Counted from the first letter of the stretch, positions 10,601-20,827 are shown. The stretch is DNA of 64,000 bases from Strigamia acuminata (GCA_949358305.1 OX442320.1:2172501-2236500), one strand, 5' to 3'. A program made the numbers and translations. Notes: a model not told the origin generated them from the letters alone.

Positions 10601-11869
10601 TAGATGCATAATTTTTCGTATTTTTAAAAATAAATCCAAAAAACATACATTTCCCTGTTGTTTACATGCATCCTTGTACACCAACATGGCCGCCGACATT
10701 TGTTTACAAGGGTTGCTAAGCAACCCTTACCCACAATGCAACGCAAGGTCACGTGCTGAACATACCCTATTGGATTTCAACTTTGAATGACCTTAAAATT
10801 TCCCAAAATCCAACTGTTGCACATGCGCAATTAAAACCGTTGGGAAACTTCCTGTTTACAAACGTGGCCGAAATATCGTGATTATCCCATGCCACAGTAT
10901 GGCGGGACATTCAAACACGGTGGGCCGCATTTGAGAGCTGAAATACGGCCGAAATATCACGATTTTTGCAATAGCAATAGCAATTGCAATTTGTGCAATT
11001 ACAAAATTGCAAACAAAAATAATTGCTCTGATCGCTCTAAGTGCAATTCAAGATGGCTGAAAATCAACTTAGAAATCAAAATCAGATTTTCTGAAATCAG
11101 ATTTCATTTTTATGACGGTCTCAAGAAATCAAGAAAATTAAGAAAATCAGCAAAATCCATTTAAGATTGAATGCATCTAATTTTTATTTACCAAATAAAC
11201 GATTGCATTCAGAAACAAAACTTTTTGTCTAAATATTTGTTTGAGACGAAAATTAAAACGAAAAGTTATGAACACGTCTAAAGATTGCTGCAAAATGAAT
11301 TGGATCAATTACAAGTAATTTGACAAAAATGGATCTTGTAGATGTATGTCATGCAGCAAAGCCAAAATAATTTTCAGCTTGACAAGAAAGTGATATATCA
11401 GCAACATTTTGTGCTCAATATGTAATGCATATTCTGGTCATGCATTAATCAATCTCTTGCTGAGAGTGCATTACATTTTAATGGAAATTTACAGTACAGT
11501 ATTTTAAAGATGAATAATTTTTCACTAATTTAGGAATTTTGGACCCATGTTTTTTCTCTCAACGGTCGGTTTATTTGTTTGTTGCAGATTTGAAGCGAAG
11601 GAGTGGCCTAATGGACATTATGTACATACGTTGAGTGGAAGGAAGGAGAACACAACCATGAACCAATATTGGCTTCTTGGTCTTCTCAATCCACCAGCTG
11701 AAAAGCCTGTTTTTATTGACATGGGTAAAATAAAAATATTGTGATATTAAACTTTTCTCTCTCTCTTTTTTTCTAAAGATATATATATTTTTTTTTATCT
11801 ATTTCAGGGGTGGATGAATTTTATCCAAAAGATGGTGACCACATTGTTTTCTGGTATAAACAAATTTAA
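7680..11869 (+). CDS. transcobalamin/intrinsic-factor-like secreted protein, last four coding exons (CG3556-like)
   Basis: Four exons join in frame at canonical splice sites: 7680-7866, 8282-8474, 11588-11724 and 11808-11869 (stop TAA). They encode 192 residues. Exon 1 carries the end of the alpha-barrel ('DLGWNTTAAVEFLLNQQQ', 'DGSFGNQLITTAILPILAGR') seen in cobalamin carriers and their invertebrate relatives. Exons 2-4 carry the C-terminal beta domain (DUF4430-like: 'SIWIGNNATENYTL', 'AKEWPNGHYVHTLSGRK', 'MNQYWLL'). The family is secreted and, in vertebrates, binds vitamin B12; B12 binding by the invertebrate members is not established. The phases agree (0, 1, 2, 1) and the sum is 579 nt, a multiple of three. 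The N-terminal half with the signal peptide is missing and must lie left of the copia insertions. The intron at 8475-11587 contains a 1339-bp DNA transposon. Confidence 0.85.
8475..9428. other. intron sequence without other features
   Basis: AT-rich intron of the transcobalamin-like gene, from donor GTAAGT at 8475 to the DNA element at 9429. I see no further exon, hairpin or repeat in it. Confidence 0.6.
9655..9835. repeat. GC-rich tandem array of CGCCCAAACGCTC-like units
   Basis: Degenerate repeats of 'GTCCGTTCGCCTGCCCAAACG' type words (CGTTCGCCTGCCCAAACGC, CAAACACTCGTC). The word GAGTGTTCGGCTGT flanks the array at both ends in direct orientation. The composition is very different from the surrounding AT-rich intron. 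Confidence 0.7.
9895..9963. repeat. 69-bp perfect palindrome (34-bp arms, 1-nt centre)
   Basis: The left arm begins CGATTAGTCCATCCCTCAG; the right arm is its exact reverse complement, with a single A between them. It is immediately preceded by three TACGTAC-type repeats and by another perfect 31-bp palindrome at 9830-9860 (arms GTTCGTTACTTTTAT). Perfect arms indicate a recent origin or active maintenance by gene conversion. Confidence 0.95.
10004..10311. repeat. GC-rich inverted repeat built of GTCGACTGTCG words
   Basis: The left arm (about 10004-10057; GGCAGCTGTCAG...CACCTGTCGAATG) pairs with the right arm (about 10241-10311; CATTCGACAGGTGACGG...CTGACAGCTGCC). The interior is filled with repeated CGGCCGTCAGCTGTCGACTG-like words on both strands. 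The whole block can fold into a long GC-rich hairpin. Confidence 0.85.
10768..11587. other. intron sequence without other features
   Basis: Remainder of the transcobalamin-like intron, ending at the acceptor GTTGCAG before 11588. It has a short GCAATAGCAATAG/AATTGCAA-rich stretch near 10970-11030; nothing else can be supported. Confidence 0.6.
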
Positions 11870-13940
11870 GGATTGTTTAATTTTTGTTAAAAGTCAGTTT
11901 TGTTTTGTTGATTTCAAAGAAGAAAATATGCAATTCTTTTTTATCGTTTATGCTTTTTTTAAAAAAAAAAAATCAGTATTTATGGCCACATTTCATATAT
12001 TTAACACTTTTAATGTCAGAATACCCCTTTCTACGAGCACAACGCTAACGAGAAATAAATTGTTCTATTATTACTTATTTTATTATTATTTATTATTTAT
12101 TATTTATTATTACGACTTGATTTTACCGGTATTTGTACGTACCGTAAATGACCAATTAATTAAAAACATCACCGGCGCATTATTAGAAACGTGGCACTAT
12201 TGCCTTAAATGAATTTACTCCTCATGTCAATAACTAATGAGGGTCCTGCACTAAGTTGGTCATTTACGCGGTTATATTCGTGTTTTACACGGACCAATGC
12301 TATTTAAATCAGATGTAAACTTTAACTAATATTATAATTATCAAACTGTATTAGTCTTTGTAATAAATAATAAAAAAAAGTTTCTTTTGCATTTTAAACC
12401 TGAAATTCAATTTATTTCAATATGAACATTAAAAAAATTTAATTTTTAAAATTTCCATGGAAACAACAAGAGGATTTGAAAATCAATGATGAAATCAATT
12501 GGAGAATAATTGAAATAAAACAAATTTATGGGTTTAAAAAAAATATTTTATGTTATATTCTAAGATAATTCACAATTCATGTAATATATGCACATATCAT
12601 ATTTGGTTTATTTAATTTCATACTTTCTGTTAAATTGTTTAAAGGGCCTTTTAAATATGTGCATTACGATAAAATAATTTTTACATTTAAGGCTGTATTT
12701 AGTAGTTATTATGTGAAAAGCACACGTGCAATACCTGTGATATTACCTGGATTTAAGGAAGAATATTGTTTTAGTTGATCGATCTTAGGTATTGTGTGGC
12801 TAAGACACCTTAGTTCTCGATGTGCAATTAAAAGTGAATTATTTGTTGTTTTTTTCTTTCTTTTTCGGTGAGATTTAAATGTTTTCAATTATTTCTGTGA
12901 TAGGAAATGAACTGAAATAGACAAATTTCAAATGTAGTGTGAAGATTTACCACTCAGGTTTTACAAATTTGAATTGCATTCCAATTTGATGAAAAAATAA
13001 CATTTTGTCTCACCAATCTTTATTGTCTACTTTATGTGTTGTGCAATATGGCACCATTAAAAGAAGTTATATAAAATAATAAGCTTTTTATTACCTCTTG
13101 CCTATAGCACAATATATAAACAAAATACTCATCACAAAGCAATCAGCATGACTAATTTATTCGAATTTTGATTGAATGTTTCATTTTAAAAGCAGACGAA
13201 AAAGCAAATTGTACCTTTGACATTTCTTATATTTCCATTAATTTTGTTGTTGTTTGTACATGTTTTTTGTGCCTACTCATTTGAATGTGTTGGGATAAAC
13301 TTTGTACTGAAATTTTTGTCATAGTGTTTAAAAAAAATGAAGAAATATGTAGGTCTATGAATATTAATTAACTAATATTTAATAAGTTAAGGGTATGTTG
13401 GAATATTTTTCAAAATTCCCTTTCAAAATTGTTTAAAATAAATAAAGGAATTGTCACTTCGAGACAAGTATTTACATATTTCTTTCAATTTTTGTTTTGA
13501 TTTATCAATAAACAGAAATGTTTATTTCAAATGGTTTTATTTGTTTTTAAATAATCCATATATTTATTTGTATTAGTGCCACGTTTGTAATGCTTTTACG
13601 ATAGGAAAAAAGGAAAAAAAGTATAATGGCTGTGTTGAATTTATTTATCACAAAGTATAAACATAAATTGAAAGTTTTATGACTTTATAAGTTAGTTGCA
13701 TAATAACTGCATGAAGTGTCAACGGTCAACCTGTGCTGCTTTCACTGATTTCCCATATCCATTTTGTCCAAGGAACATGTGTGAGATAAATAACTATGCA
13801 ATGATTTTCAATACACCATCATTTATTGTAACTGAATTTCACCACGATTGTGATTCCACGTAATATTTACAGTTACACAGGGTAATAGCAAGACTGACAG
13901 TTGGCCAAATAGAATACTGTATACCGGTTCGCACATATAA
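11870..13940. other. gene-free AT-rich stretch downstream of the transcobalamin-like gene
   Basis: Contains the 3'UTR and intergenic DNA, an ATTATT microsatellite at about 12066-12113, and several AATAAA words, any of which might serve as a polyadenylation signal. I see no further gene. Confidence 0.6.
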
Positions 13941-13944
13941 TAAG

Positions 13945-14130
13945 TTAAGCTAAGTTAACAACATGGCAGTGAACTAACAGCAATAAGCTAATAAGTAATG
14001 CCTCAAAACATTTCTACTCCTTATTATTATTATTACTATTATTATTATTATACTCCTAATGATTAAGCATTAATGTCCATTAAGCATTAATGTCCATTAA
14101 CCACAGACAATGGTCTATATTACACACAGT
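13945..14130. repeat. interspersed repeat shared with 22375-22535
   Basis: The segment starting GTTAAGCTAAGTTAACAAC, followed by CATGGCAGTGAACTAACAG and ending near CATTAACCACAGACAATGG, recurs in the same orientation at about 22375-22535. An ATT microsatellite interrupts this copy. In both places it lies 3' of a glycine-rich gene, so it may belong to the duplicated unit rather than be a separate transposon. Confidence 0.8.
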
Positions 14131-14279
14131 TGCCATCAAGAAAATCACCTTGCCATACAGGACGGAATCTTGCATGGTCTCACACAGCAGTGGTACTACT
14201 AGTGAACAGACTGTGTTGGCACCATCACCATGGAAATCAACTGGCCAAACACATGGTGCTACTAACGGTAACTGGAAAA

Positions 14280-14914
14280 CAAGCTGGGATTTGTAATGCA
14301 GGGAAGCATTACACATTAGACTTCTAAACCCTGTCCTTTTGTCCCTAAATATAACACCGCAATAATAGAAAATAAATTAATTTAAAAAAAAAAATTTTTT
14401 GTTGCCAATATAAAGCAACAACAAACAAAATCCCACCAAAATTTTATATGATATGCTGCGGAATTGTTGCATCCGGGTTTGCTACAATCGGGAAATAAAT
14501 CGCGCGGAAAACTAGAAAATATTTCTAGTTCGATTTTATTTCGCAGCCAATCACAGCTCATTTGCGGCAAACCCCGGATGCAACGTATCCACGGCGTATC
14601 CGCAAGTGTGACTGTGAACCGTCTTCCATGAAAATTACGGAAATGACGTCGTCATGATGACGTCATTTCCGTAATTTTCATGGAATACACGGCTAAAAGC
14701 GCAGTAAAACCGGTTTATTAATTCAACCGGAGGTCGGAGAAGTCTGAAAATACCAAAGGATACTAATATAGGTATGCTGGATTTAATGCCGTTGTCCGTT
14801 TCGCTCTACGTGCGGTAGTTTTTACGGAATCGTTGTAGACGGACGGACGGACGGACGGACAGACAGACATGACCGTTTCATAAGACTTTCTAAACATAGA
14901 GTTTAGAAGTCTAA
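14280..14914 (-). mobile_element. Helentron-like nonautonomous element (HINE), copy 1
   Basis: Read on the minus strand, it starts TTAGACTTCTAAAC (plus end 14914), has a GTCC/GTCT microsatellite near that end (about 14836-14872), and an internal 62-bp inverted repeat containing TGACGTCA-like words (14624-14685). Near the other end are the inverted copy GTTTAGAAGTCTAA and a terminal stem-loop (GTAATGC...GCATTAC), then about 13 nt to the end. Asymmetric terminal inverted repeats, a subterminal tetranucleotide microsatellite and a 3' stem-loop are the published hallmarks of Helentron-associated elements. A second, inverted copy lies at 16669-17297. There is no coding capacity. Confidence 0.75.
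14624..14685. repeat. 62-bp inverted repeat inside HINE copy 1
   Basis: Arms of 27 bp (TTCCATGAAAATTACGGAAA...) flank an 8-nt centre. The same structure with the same length is at 16899-16960 in the second copy. Each arm contains TGACGTC, a CRE-like word. Confidence 0.9.
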
Positions 14915-16421
14915 CAGACTGTTTTGCCACCATCAAGTGATGGAACCAATTCCCAACACTAACCGGTACTACTAGCGGTCACTGAACCTTTTTATACGGC
15001 ACATTGCCCTGAAGGGAGAATGCAGATTTGCCATACAGGCGGTGCATTCTCTTTCAAGGCAGTAGATTTGAACATTAGCATCAAGACCTTTGTCTTCAGT
15101 TGACGGGGGTTGCATTGTTCAGCTGAATAATGCACGGTTTCAAGTGACAAGCAACAAGAAACCAAAAATATAACCAACAACTAGCTAACTTTCTGATGTC
15201 AGGAAATATATAGTCTTGGTGGGATTAATTTACACCACTCCTGTGACACAGGAACTGGATTCAGAATGAAACATTTTGCACTGGATTAATCCTTTAATCC
15301 ATAGTGTTTGCTAAATTCTTAGAATTCTTTGTAATATTGCTATGTAATAACGGGTCGGGCCTTTGCCAGCGTCGAAATTCGCCAGCTCCTCGTGTTTTAG
15401 CGTTAGTTTATTATTATATTTATTATTATTTTCAATAATGTTTTGCCAGCTTCTGATGTTGCCAACGTCTATTGTTGCCAGCGTCAATAGGTTTCAGCGT
15501 ATATTAAATTAAATAATAAAAAAAAAAATAAGTGAAAAAAAATAATAATAATATTAATAATACTTTTATTCGATTTTGCCAGCGTTTTTAGTTTCAGCGT
15601 TGATTTAAATCTAGGGTAATGAGAAAACTAAAAAATTTTATGCAAGCTTAAAATAGCCTGCCTGCAAGACAGACAGGAAGGCTCAACCTTATCCTTAATG
15701 AAGTTGTCAAGACAGGCGGAGCAGAAACTGTACATTGGGACGTGCTAATGTAATGCTAATATAACTTATTTGTTTCTATAATGGCTTCGTGGATGACACA
15801 TTCGTAATTAACCGCCATTCCCAAGGACGCCACACGGCGACAAAAAACAATAAAACAAAAATCAGAAATTGATCAAATTTGCATTAGTAAGAACTTATCA
15901 ATCTCTTGTATTGTTTCACCTTTTTGTGTGACACTGCTTTCTGCAGCGCCTTTTCATATGAATGTACCACTGTAACGGCTGCCTCCTAACTCATTCACTC
16001 CAATACACTCCACGTATAGAAGTAATGAAGAGTCTGCACACAATTGCATTCAAAATAGTAAAAAAAAAATAATAATGAATTTTTGTACGAGAAAACACAT
16101 GTCTGCTGAAGGGAATACAGATTTACATATGAAAATTACATCTACAAGTTTTAAAATACATTTTTTAAAGTTAAAATATAGTCATATGTTTATATTATAA
16201 TACGGGCTTGTTAATTCATTTGATTAATATACATATTTCTCACCCTTTAGTTAAAATAAACACATGAATTTTTCTTCATTTCCGTAATAGCGCTATCGCC
16301 CGTCTTGAATCGCTGATATGAATAATGATAATATTATTATATTATAATATATATCATTCATTTAAACAATAATAAATATATATCCATATTTATTATATTT
16401 TAGTAATCATTTTACAACAGC
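14915..16421. other. gene-free stretch with dispersed TTGCCAGCGT words
   Basis: No exon recognised. Between 15362 and 15602, forms of TTGCCAGCGT or TTTCAGCGTT occur about eight times, separated by AT-rich spacers and an ATT-rich tract. The rest is AT-rich with microsatellite-like runs (about 16320-16400). Confidence 0.6.
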
Positions 16422-16471
16422 AAGAAAAGATGTCTACACTTTTAGATTTCGATTGTCCACTAGTTTTAATA

Positions 16472-17970
16472 CTACTCCTTGCCAAAAAATGGAATACCCT
16501 ATATTTTTGAACTGTTAATATTTGAAATTTCTCAGAAAGTATTTCTCATAAGTAAAAATGGTTTTAGGAGGATTTAAAGGATTGTTAGAGCTATCATTTC
16601 GTTAAAAGTGTTTTGGAAAATAATGAATAGTTGAAAAGAAAAAAATTAAAAACTCCAAAAAGTGACTTTTAGACTTCTAAACTCTATGTTTAGAAAAGTC
16701 TCATGAAACGGTCATGTCCGTCCGTCCGTCTGTCCGTCTGTCCGTCGTCAACGATTCCGCAAAAACTACTGCAGCTAGAGCAAAACGGACAACGGCATTA
16801 AATCGAGCATACCTATATTAGTATCCTGAGGTGTAATCAGATTTATCCTACCTCCGGTTGAATTAATAAACCGGTTTTAGTGCACTTTTAGCGGTGTATT
16901 CCATGAAAATTACGGAAATGACGTCATCACGACGACGTCATTTCCGTAATTTTCATGGAAGACGGTTCACACTTGCGGATACGCCGCGGATACGTTGCAT
17001 CCGGGGTTTGCTGCAAATGAGCTGTGATTGGCTGCGAAATAAAATCGAACTAGAAATATTTTCTAGTTTTCCGCGCGATTTATTTCCCGATTGTAGCAAA
17101 CCCCGATGCAACAATTCCGCAGCATATCATATCAAATTTTGGTGGGATTTTGTTTGTTGTTGCTTTATATTGGCAAAAAAAAAATATTTTTTTTAATTAC
17201 TTTATTTCCTATTATTTCGGTATTTTATTTAGGGACAAAAGGACAGGGTTTAGAAGTCTAATGTGTAATGCTTCCCTGCATTACAAATCCAAGCTTGTTT
17301 ACAATATTTCTCATAACTTGTAAACAGAATGAGATAAAATTAAAAACTAAACAGATTTGAGACCGTCTATATCTCAGGAAACTTTTCTAAATTGGATGTA
17401 TGGATCTCCAAGGCCCTCAAAAAAAGCCACAATGGAGCTATGTAAAGGGATAGAAAACCACTATTTTTCGAAAAATCGTGGCGAGCACAACTGTTGACGA
17501 ATCGAAACGAAACTTTAGCATTGAAGCATTATTGTGTCGTACTATAACATGTTATAGTTATGACTTGATTCGTCAACAGTTGTGCTCGCCACGATTTTTT
17601 GAAAAATAGTGGTTTTCTACCCCTTTCCATAGCTCCATTGTGGCTTTTTTTGAGGGCCTGGGAGATCCATACATCCAATTTAGAAAGGTCTCCTGAGATA
17701 TAGACGGTCTCAAATCTGTTTAGTTTTTAATTTTATCTCATTCTGTTTACAAGTTATGAGAAATATTGTAAAAAGTCACTTTTTGGAGTTTTTAATTTTT
17801 TTCTCTTTAACTATTCATTATTTTCCAAAACACTTTTAACGAAATGATAGCTCTAACAATTCTTTAAATCCTCCTAAAACCATTTTTACTTATGAGAAAT
17901 AGTTTCTGAGACATTTCAAATATTAACAGTTAAAAAATATAGGGTATTCCATTTTTTTGGCAAGGAGTAG
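16472..17970. mobile_element. foldback DNA transposon with ~400-bp arms, TA target duplication
   Basis: The termini CTACTCCTTGCCAAAAAA and the reverse complement are flanked by TA (16470-16471, 17971-17972). The left arm (16472-16668 plus 17298-17516) is the reverse complement of the right arm (about 17571-17970), apart from a HINE inserted in it. The short centre contains ACTATAACATGTTATAGT, itself palindromic. The paralogous flank of the second glycine-rich gene (near 23064, TTTTAATACAAG) is the uninterrupted empty site. No transposase is encoded. Confidence 0.9.
16669..17297 (+). mobile_element. Helentron-like nonautonomous element (HINE), copy 2, nested in the foldback arm
   Basis: Same structure as the copy at 14280-14914 but inverted: TTAGACTTCTAAAC at the 5' end, (GTCC)n at 16715-16748, a 62-bp inverted repeat at 16899-16960, GTTTAGAAGTCTAA at 17248-17261, a stem-loop at 17265-17284, and an end near ...CCAAGCTTG at 17297. 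The intact right arm of the host foldback shows the pre-insertion sequence GTGACTTTTTACAATA. Compared with it, insertion occurred within the T run with no target duplication, as expected for Helentrons, which insert between T and T. Confidence 0.8.
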
Positions 17971-18227
17971 TACAAGAAAAGGGTGAGCGAGGTTGCTAGG
18001 CAGTTGTAGCCTAGCAACTCGCGATACAGAGTTATGAATTGCTATCGTTACACAGTTATAGAAAATGGCGAGTGGGAAGACACAACAATAGTCCATGAAG
18101 CAAAAGTTCTAGTGCCATATATCTGCGTAAAACCGAACGTTTACTACTAGCTTATGTGATGTTTCTTAACGTTTATTCAAACAAAACAAACAATTCCTTC
18201 AAATTACAATTTTAACAGCAAAATAAA
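17971..18227. repeat. 3' flank shared by the glycine-rich gene copies
   Basis: Matches 23065-23291 (GTGAGC...TGCTAGGCAGTTGTAG..., CGTTTATTCAAACAAAACAAACAATTC) and partly 25625-25797. It is the 3'UTR and downstream DNA of the duplicated minus-strand gene unit. Confidence 0.85.
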
Positions 18228-19685
18228 TTAAATAAGATGGTGCAACATTTCATCCATATGGAGGTCCATGTCCATACCTGAATTGTATTTCTCAAGGTTA
18301 TCAATGAATTTTGCATCACCGCCACCGCCGCCTTTTTTCCCGCCTTTGAGGCCACCAGGGGCTACAGTGCCTCTGCCTCCTCCATGTCCGCCTTTGCGGC
18401 CACCAGGGGCTCCAGTGCCTTTGCCACCACCTCCTTGTCCGACATTGCGACCACCAGAGGATCCAGTGATGCTTCCAACACCTCCTTGACCGTCTTGTCT
18501 GCCATTGTTGCCACCAGAAGATCCAGTGGCTCTTCCACCACCTCCTTGTTTGCCAATGCGGCCACCAGAGGATCCAGTGAATTTTCCACCACCTCCTTGA
18601 CCGTCTTGTCCGCCATTGCTGCCACCAGAAAATCCAGTGGCTCTTCCGCCACCTCCTTGTCCGCCAATGCGGCCACCAGAAGATCCAGTGGCTCTTCCGC
18701 CACCTCTTTGTCCACCATTGCGGCCAGCAGAGGATCCAGTGAATTTTCCACCACTTCCTTGACCGTCTTGTCCGCCATTGCTGCCACCAGAAGATCCAGT
18801 GGCTCTTCCGCCACCTCCTTGTCCGCCAATGCGGCCACCAGAGGATCCAGTGGCTCTTCCGCCACCTCCTTGTCCGCCAATGCGTCCACCAGAAGATCCA
18901 GTGAATTTTCCACCACTTCCTTGACCGTCTTGTCCGCCATTGCTGCCACCAGAAGATCCAGTGGCTCTTCCGCCACCTCCTTGTCCGCCAATGCGGCCAC
19001 CAGAGGATCCAGTGGCTCTTCCGCCACCTCCTTGTCCGCCAATGCGTCCATCAGAGGATCCAGTGAATTTTCCACCACCTCCTTGACCGTCTTGTCCGCC
19101 ATTGCTGCCACCAGAAGATCCAGTGGCTCTTCCGCCACCTCCTTGTCCGCCAATGCGGCCACCAGAGGATCCAGTGGCTCTTCCGCCACCTCCTTGTCCG
19201 CCAATGCGTCCATCAGAGGATCCAGTGAATTTTCCACCACCTCCTTGACCGTCTTGTCCGCCATTGCTGCCACCAGAAGATCCAATGGCTCTTCCGCCAC
19301 CTCCTTGTCCGCCAATGCGGCCACCAGAGGATCCAGTGGCTCTTCCACCACCGTCTTGTCCGCCATTGCTGCCACCAGAGGATCCAGTGGCTCTTCCGCC
19401 ACCTCCTTGTCCGCCAATGCGGCCACCAGAGGATCCACTTACTCTTCCACCACCACCTTGAAAGCCATTGTGGCCACCAGGGGATCCAGTGACTTTTCCA
19501 CCACCTCCTTGAAAGCCATTGCGGTCTCCAAGGGATCCACTGACTCTTCCACCACTTCCTTGTCCGCCATTGTGGCCACCAGGGGATCCAGTGACTCTTC
19601 CACAACCTTCTTGTCCGTCTGGTTCAGGTTCAGCAAAGACGAAAAGGACCAAAAGGGCCAAAAGAATGACGAAATAACCCTTCAT
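18228..19685 (-). CDS. secreted glycine-rich repeat protein, long paralog
   Basis: A single coding exon of 485 residues. It starts with a signal peptide (MKGYFVILLALLVLFVFA) followed by tandem glycine-rich repeats of about 17 residues (type GGRIGGQGGGGRATGSS). From about residue 80 these are organised as higher-order units of 17+17+20 residues (162 bp), nearly identical at DNA level. The last ~40 residues are non-repetitive, with a GG-KGG-KKGGGG stretch and an acidic tail containing MDMDLHMDEML. The tail and signal peptide are conserved in the paralogs at 23292 and 25798. A cuticle, silk, mucus or antimicrobial role is possible, but nothing in the sequence decides. The start is fixed by the signal peptide and by an upstream 5'UTR intron (19693-19754, GTAAAG...TTCTTAG). 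Antisense and shifted frames are open only because the repeat unit is a multiple of three. Confidence 0.88.
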   Translation of the reverse strand: MKGYFVILLALLVLFVFAEPEPDGQEGCGRVTGSPGGHNGGQGSGGRVSGSLGDRNGFQGGGGKVTGSPGGHNGFQGGGGRVSGSSGGRIGGQGGGGRATGSSGGSNGGQDGGGRATGSSGGRIGGQGGGGRAIGSSGGSNGGQDGQGGGGKFTGSSDGRIGGQGGGGRATGSSGGRIGGQGGGGRATGSSGGSNGGQDGQGGGGKFTGSSDGRIGGQGGGGRATGSSGGRIGGQGGGGRATGSSGGSNGGQDGQGSGGKFTGSSGGRIGGQGGGGRATGSSGGRIGGQGGGGRATGSSGGSNGGQDGQGSGGKFTGSSAGRNGGQRGGGRATGSSGGRIGGQGGGGRATGFSGGSNGGQDGQGGGGKFTGSSGGRIGKQGGGGRATGSSGGNNGRQDGQGGVGSITGSSGGRNVGQGGGGKGTGAPGGRKGGHGGGRGTVAPGGLKGGKKGGGGGDAKFIDNLEKYNSGMDMDLHMDEMLHHLI

Positions 19686-19692
19686 TGTTAAT

Positions 19693-19840
19693 CTAAGAAA
19701 AAATGTTGATGGGAATAAATAGAAATGATTACATTATTTTTTCATTTACTTTACCTAGTTGTATCTAGATTGAACTGATCACGTCAAATGCTGCTAGTGT
19801 TTGGATGTATATGTACAAGCGTACATATGCCTTTATATGG
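19693..19840 (-). promoter_or_regulatory. promoter, 5'UTR exon and 62-bp intron of the long glycine-rich gene
   Basis: On the minus strand, CCATATAAAG (plus 19831-19840) is a TATA box. Transcription should start about 30 nt downstream. A short noncoding exon ends at CTAG|GTAAAG (19755/19754), and the intron ends TTCTTAG at 19693, seven bases before the ATG. The same arrangement recurs at the other three copies. Confidence 0.8.
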
Positions 19841-20827
19841 AGAAAAGTCTTCGTTTGTGGCGGAAGCAAAGGTTGGGTAAAGATCCGGCGAGCAGAATAA
19901 AGAAATTTTGAATTTGTATATGTTTCAATATGTGAAAAGGTTTTGCGTGTTTTCTCATTTGTTAGATATTCACACGACAGTAGCTATATTTGAAAAATTG
20001 CAGTTAAACTGGGACTAAAAACAATCTATATCAGCCACAATCTTTTTTCATATAAAAGTGAATACGTTCCTGCTTCCGGTCACCTGTCGGCTAGTTTTTG
20101 AATATTTTGAACAAAAGTTGTGCTGACATTTCAAATTTCTTTTTTTGTAAACATTAAAGGTTTTTCCGAAAAATTTTGAATTTTTTTTCTAATGTGTTGT
20201 GGTTTCTCCTCCAAGAAATCTGTACCAGCAATAGCGCATCAACTAATTATTGAGGCTCCCTGCAAAAATGGGTCCCTTGACAAAACAATTTTTTTTAAAA
20301 ATTTCTAAAAAATGTAAGGACATTACAAAAAAATTAAAACAATTTAATTTTATGCAATTTCAAAAAAATTTATGGAAATTTTGTAAGTTTTTTTACAATA
20401 TTTTATTCCAAAAAATCAATAGATGTAAAGGCCAAAGCCTCGTGTACATTGTATCGCTTAAATTCATTTACATCATGCACCCTCTAATTGCGCATCTGTG
20501 CGCTAATAGATAGCAGCACGCTGCTTCAAGTGGGAAAAATTTATGGCGAAAATTTTAAGTAAATTTGTGGAAATTCATCAGAAATTCACATTTTTGACAT
20601 TTTTAAGCCAAATACGAGTTAATTTCTTACAAATATTTCAAAATTCCTTGAAATAATTAATTTTTAGATTTCGAAAAATTTTTCTCTTTCTATTTACAAT
20701 TTTTTTTGTTTTCCCATGCAGAAATAGATGTCCGCGGGCGATTCGAAGACATACCGTAAACCACTAACCTTGCATTTGTACTGAAGACTGGGTAATCCAC
20801 AGAAAACAGAGAAAGTAGCCAACGCTG
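19841..20827. other. intergenic DNA partly duplicated between glycine-rich copies
   Basis: No gene. Segments near 20040-20110 and 20530-20690 recur at about 21600-21720 and 24270-24365 (first) and at 26680-26860 (second). These show that the upstream flank was duplicated with each gene copy. Confidence 0.65.

Larger units (their letters stand above)
9429..10767. mobile_element. nonautonomous DNA transposon, TA target duplication, GC-rich palindromic interior
   Basis: The terminal inverted repeats are GGGTATGTTCAGCACG at 9429 and its reverse complement ending at 10767. TA flanks both sides (9427-9428, 10768-10769), and ATGGCGG/CACGTGACC-type subterminal words occur in both ends. The element is 1339 bp and lies in an intron. 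It encodes no transposase that I can recognise. The interior holds a GC-rich array (9655-9835), a 31-bp palindrome, a 69-bp perfect palindrome and an imperfect inverted repeat of about 300 bp. A TA duplication suggests Tc1/mariner-type mobilisation, but family assignment from the termini alone is weak. Confidence 0.8.

Noticed and set aside
18362-19691. Long open frames overlapping the glycine-rich gene on the opposite strand (18384-19691) and in a shifted minus frame (18362-19438)
   Set aside because: The repeat units are multiples of three and lack stops in several frames. The signal peptide, splice structure and paralog conservation support only the 485-residue frame.
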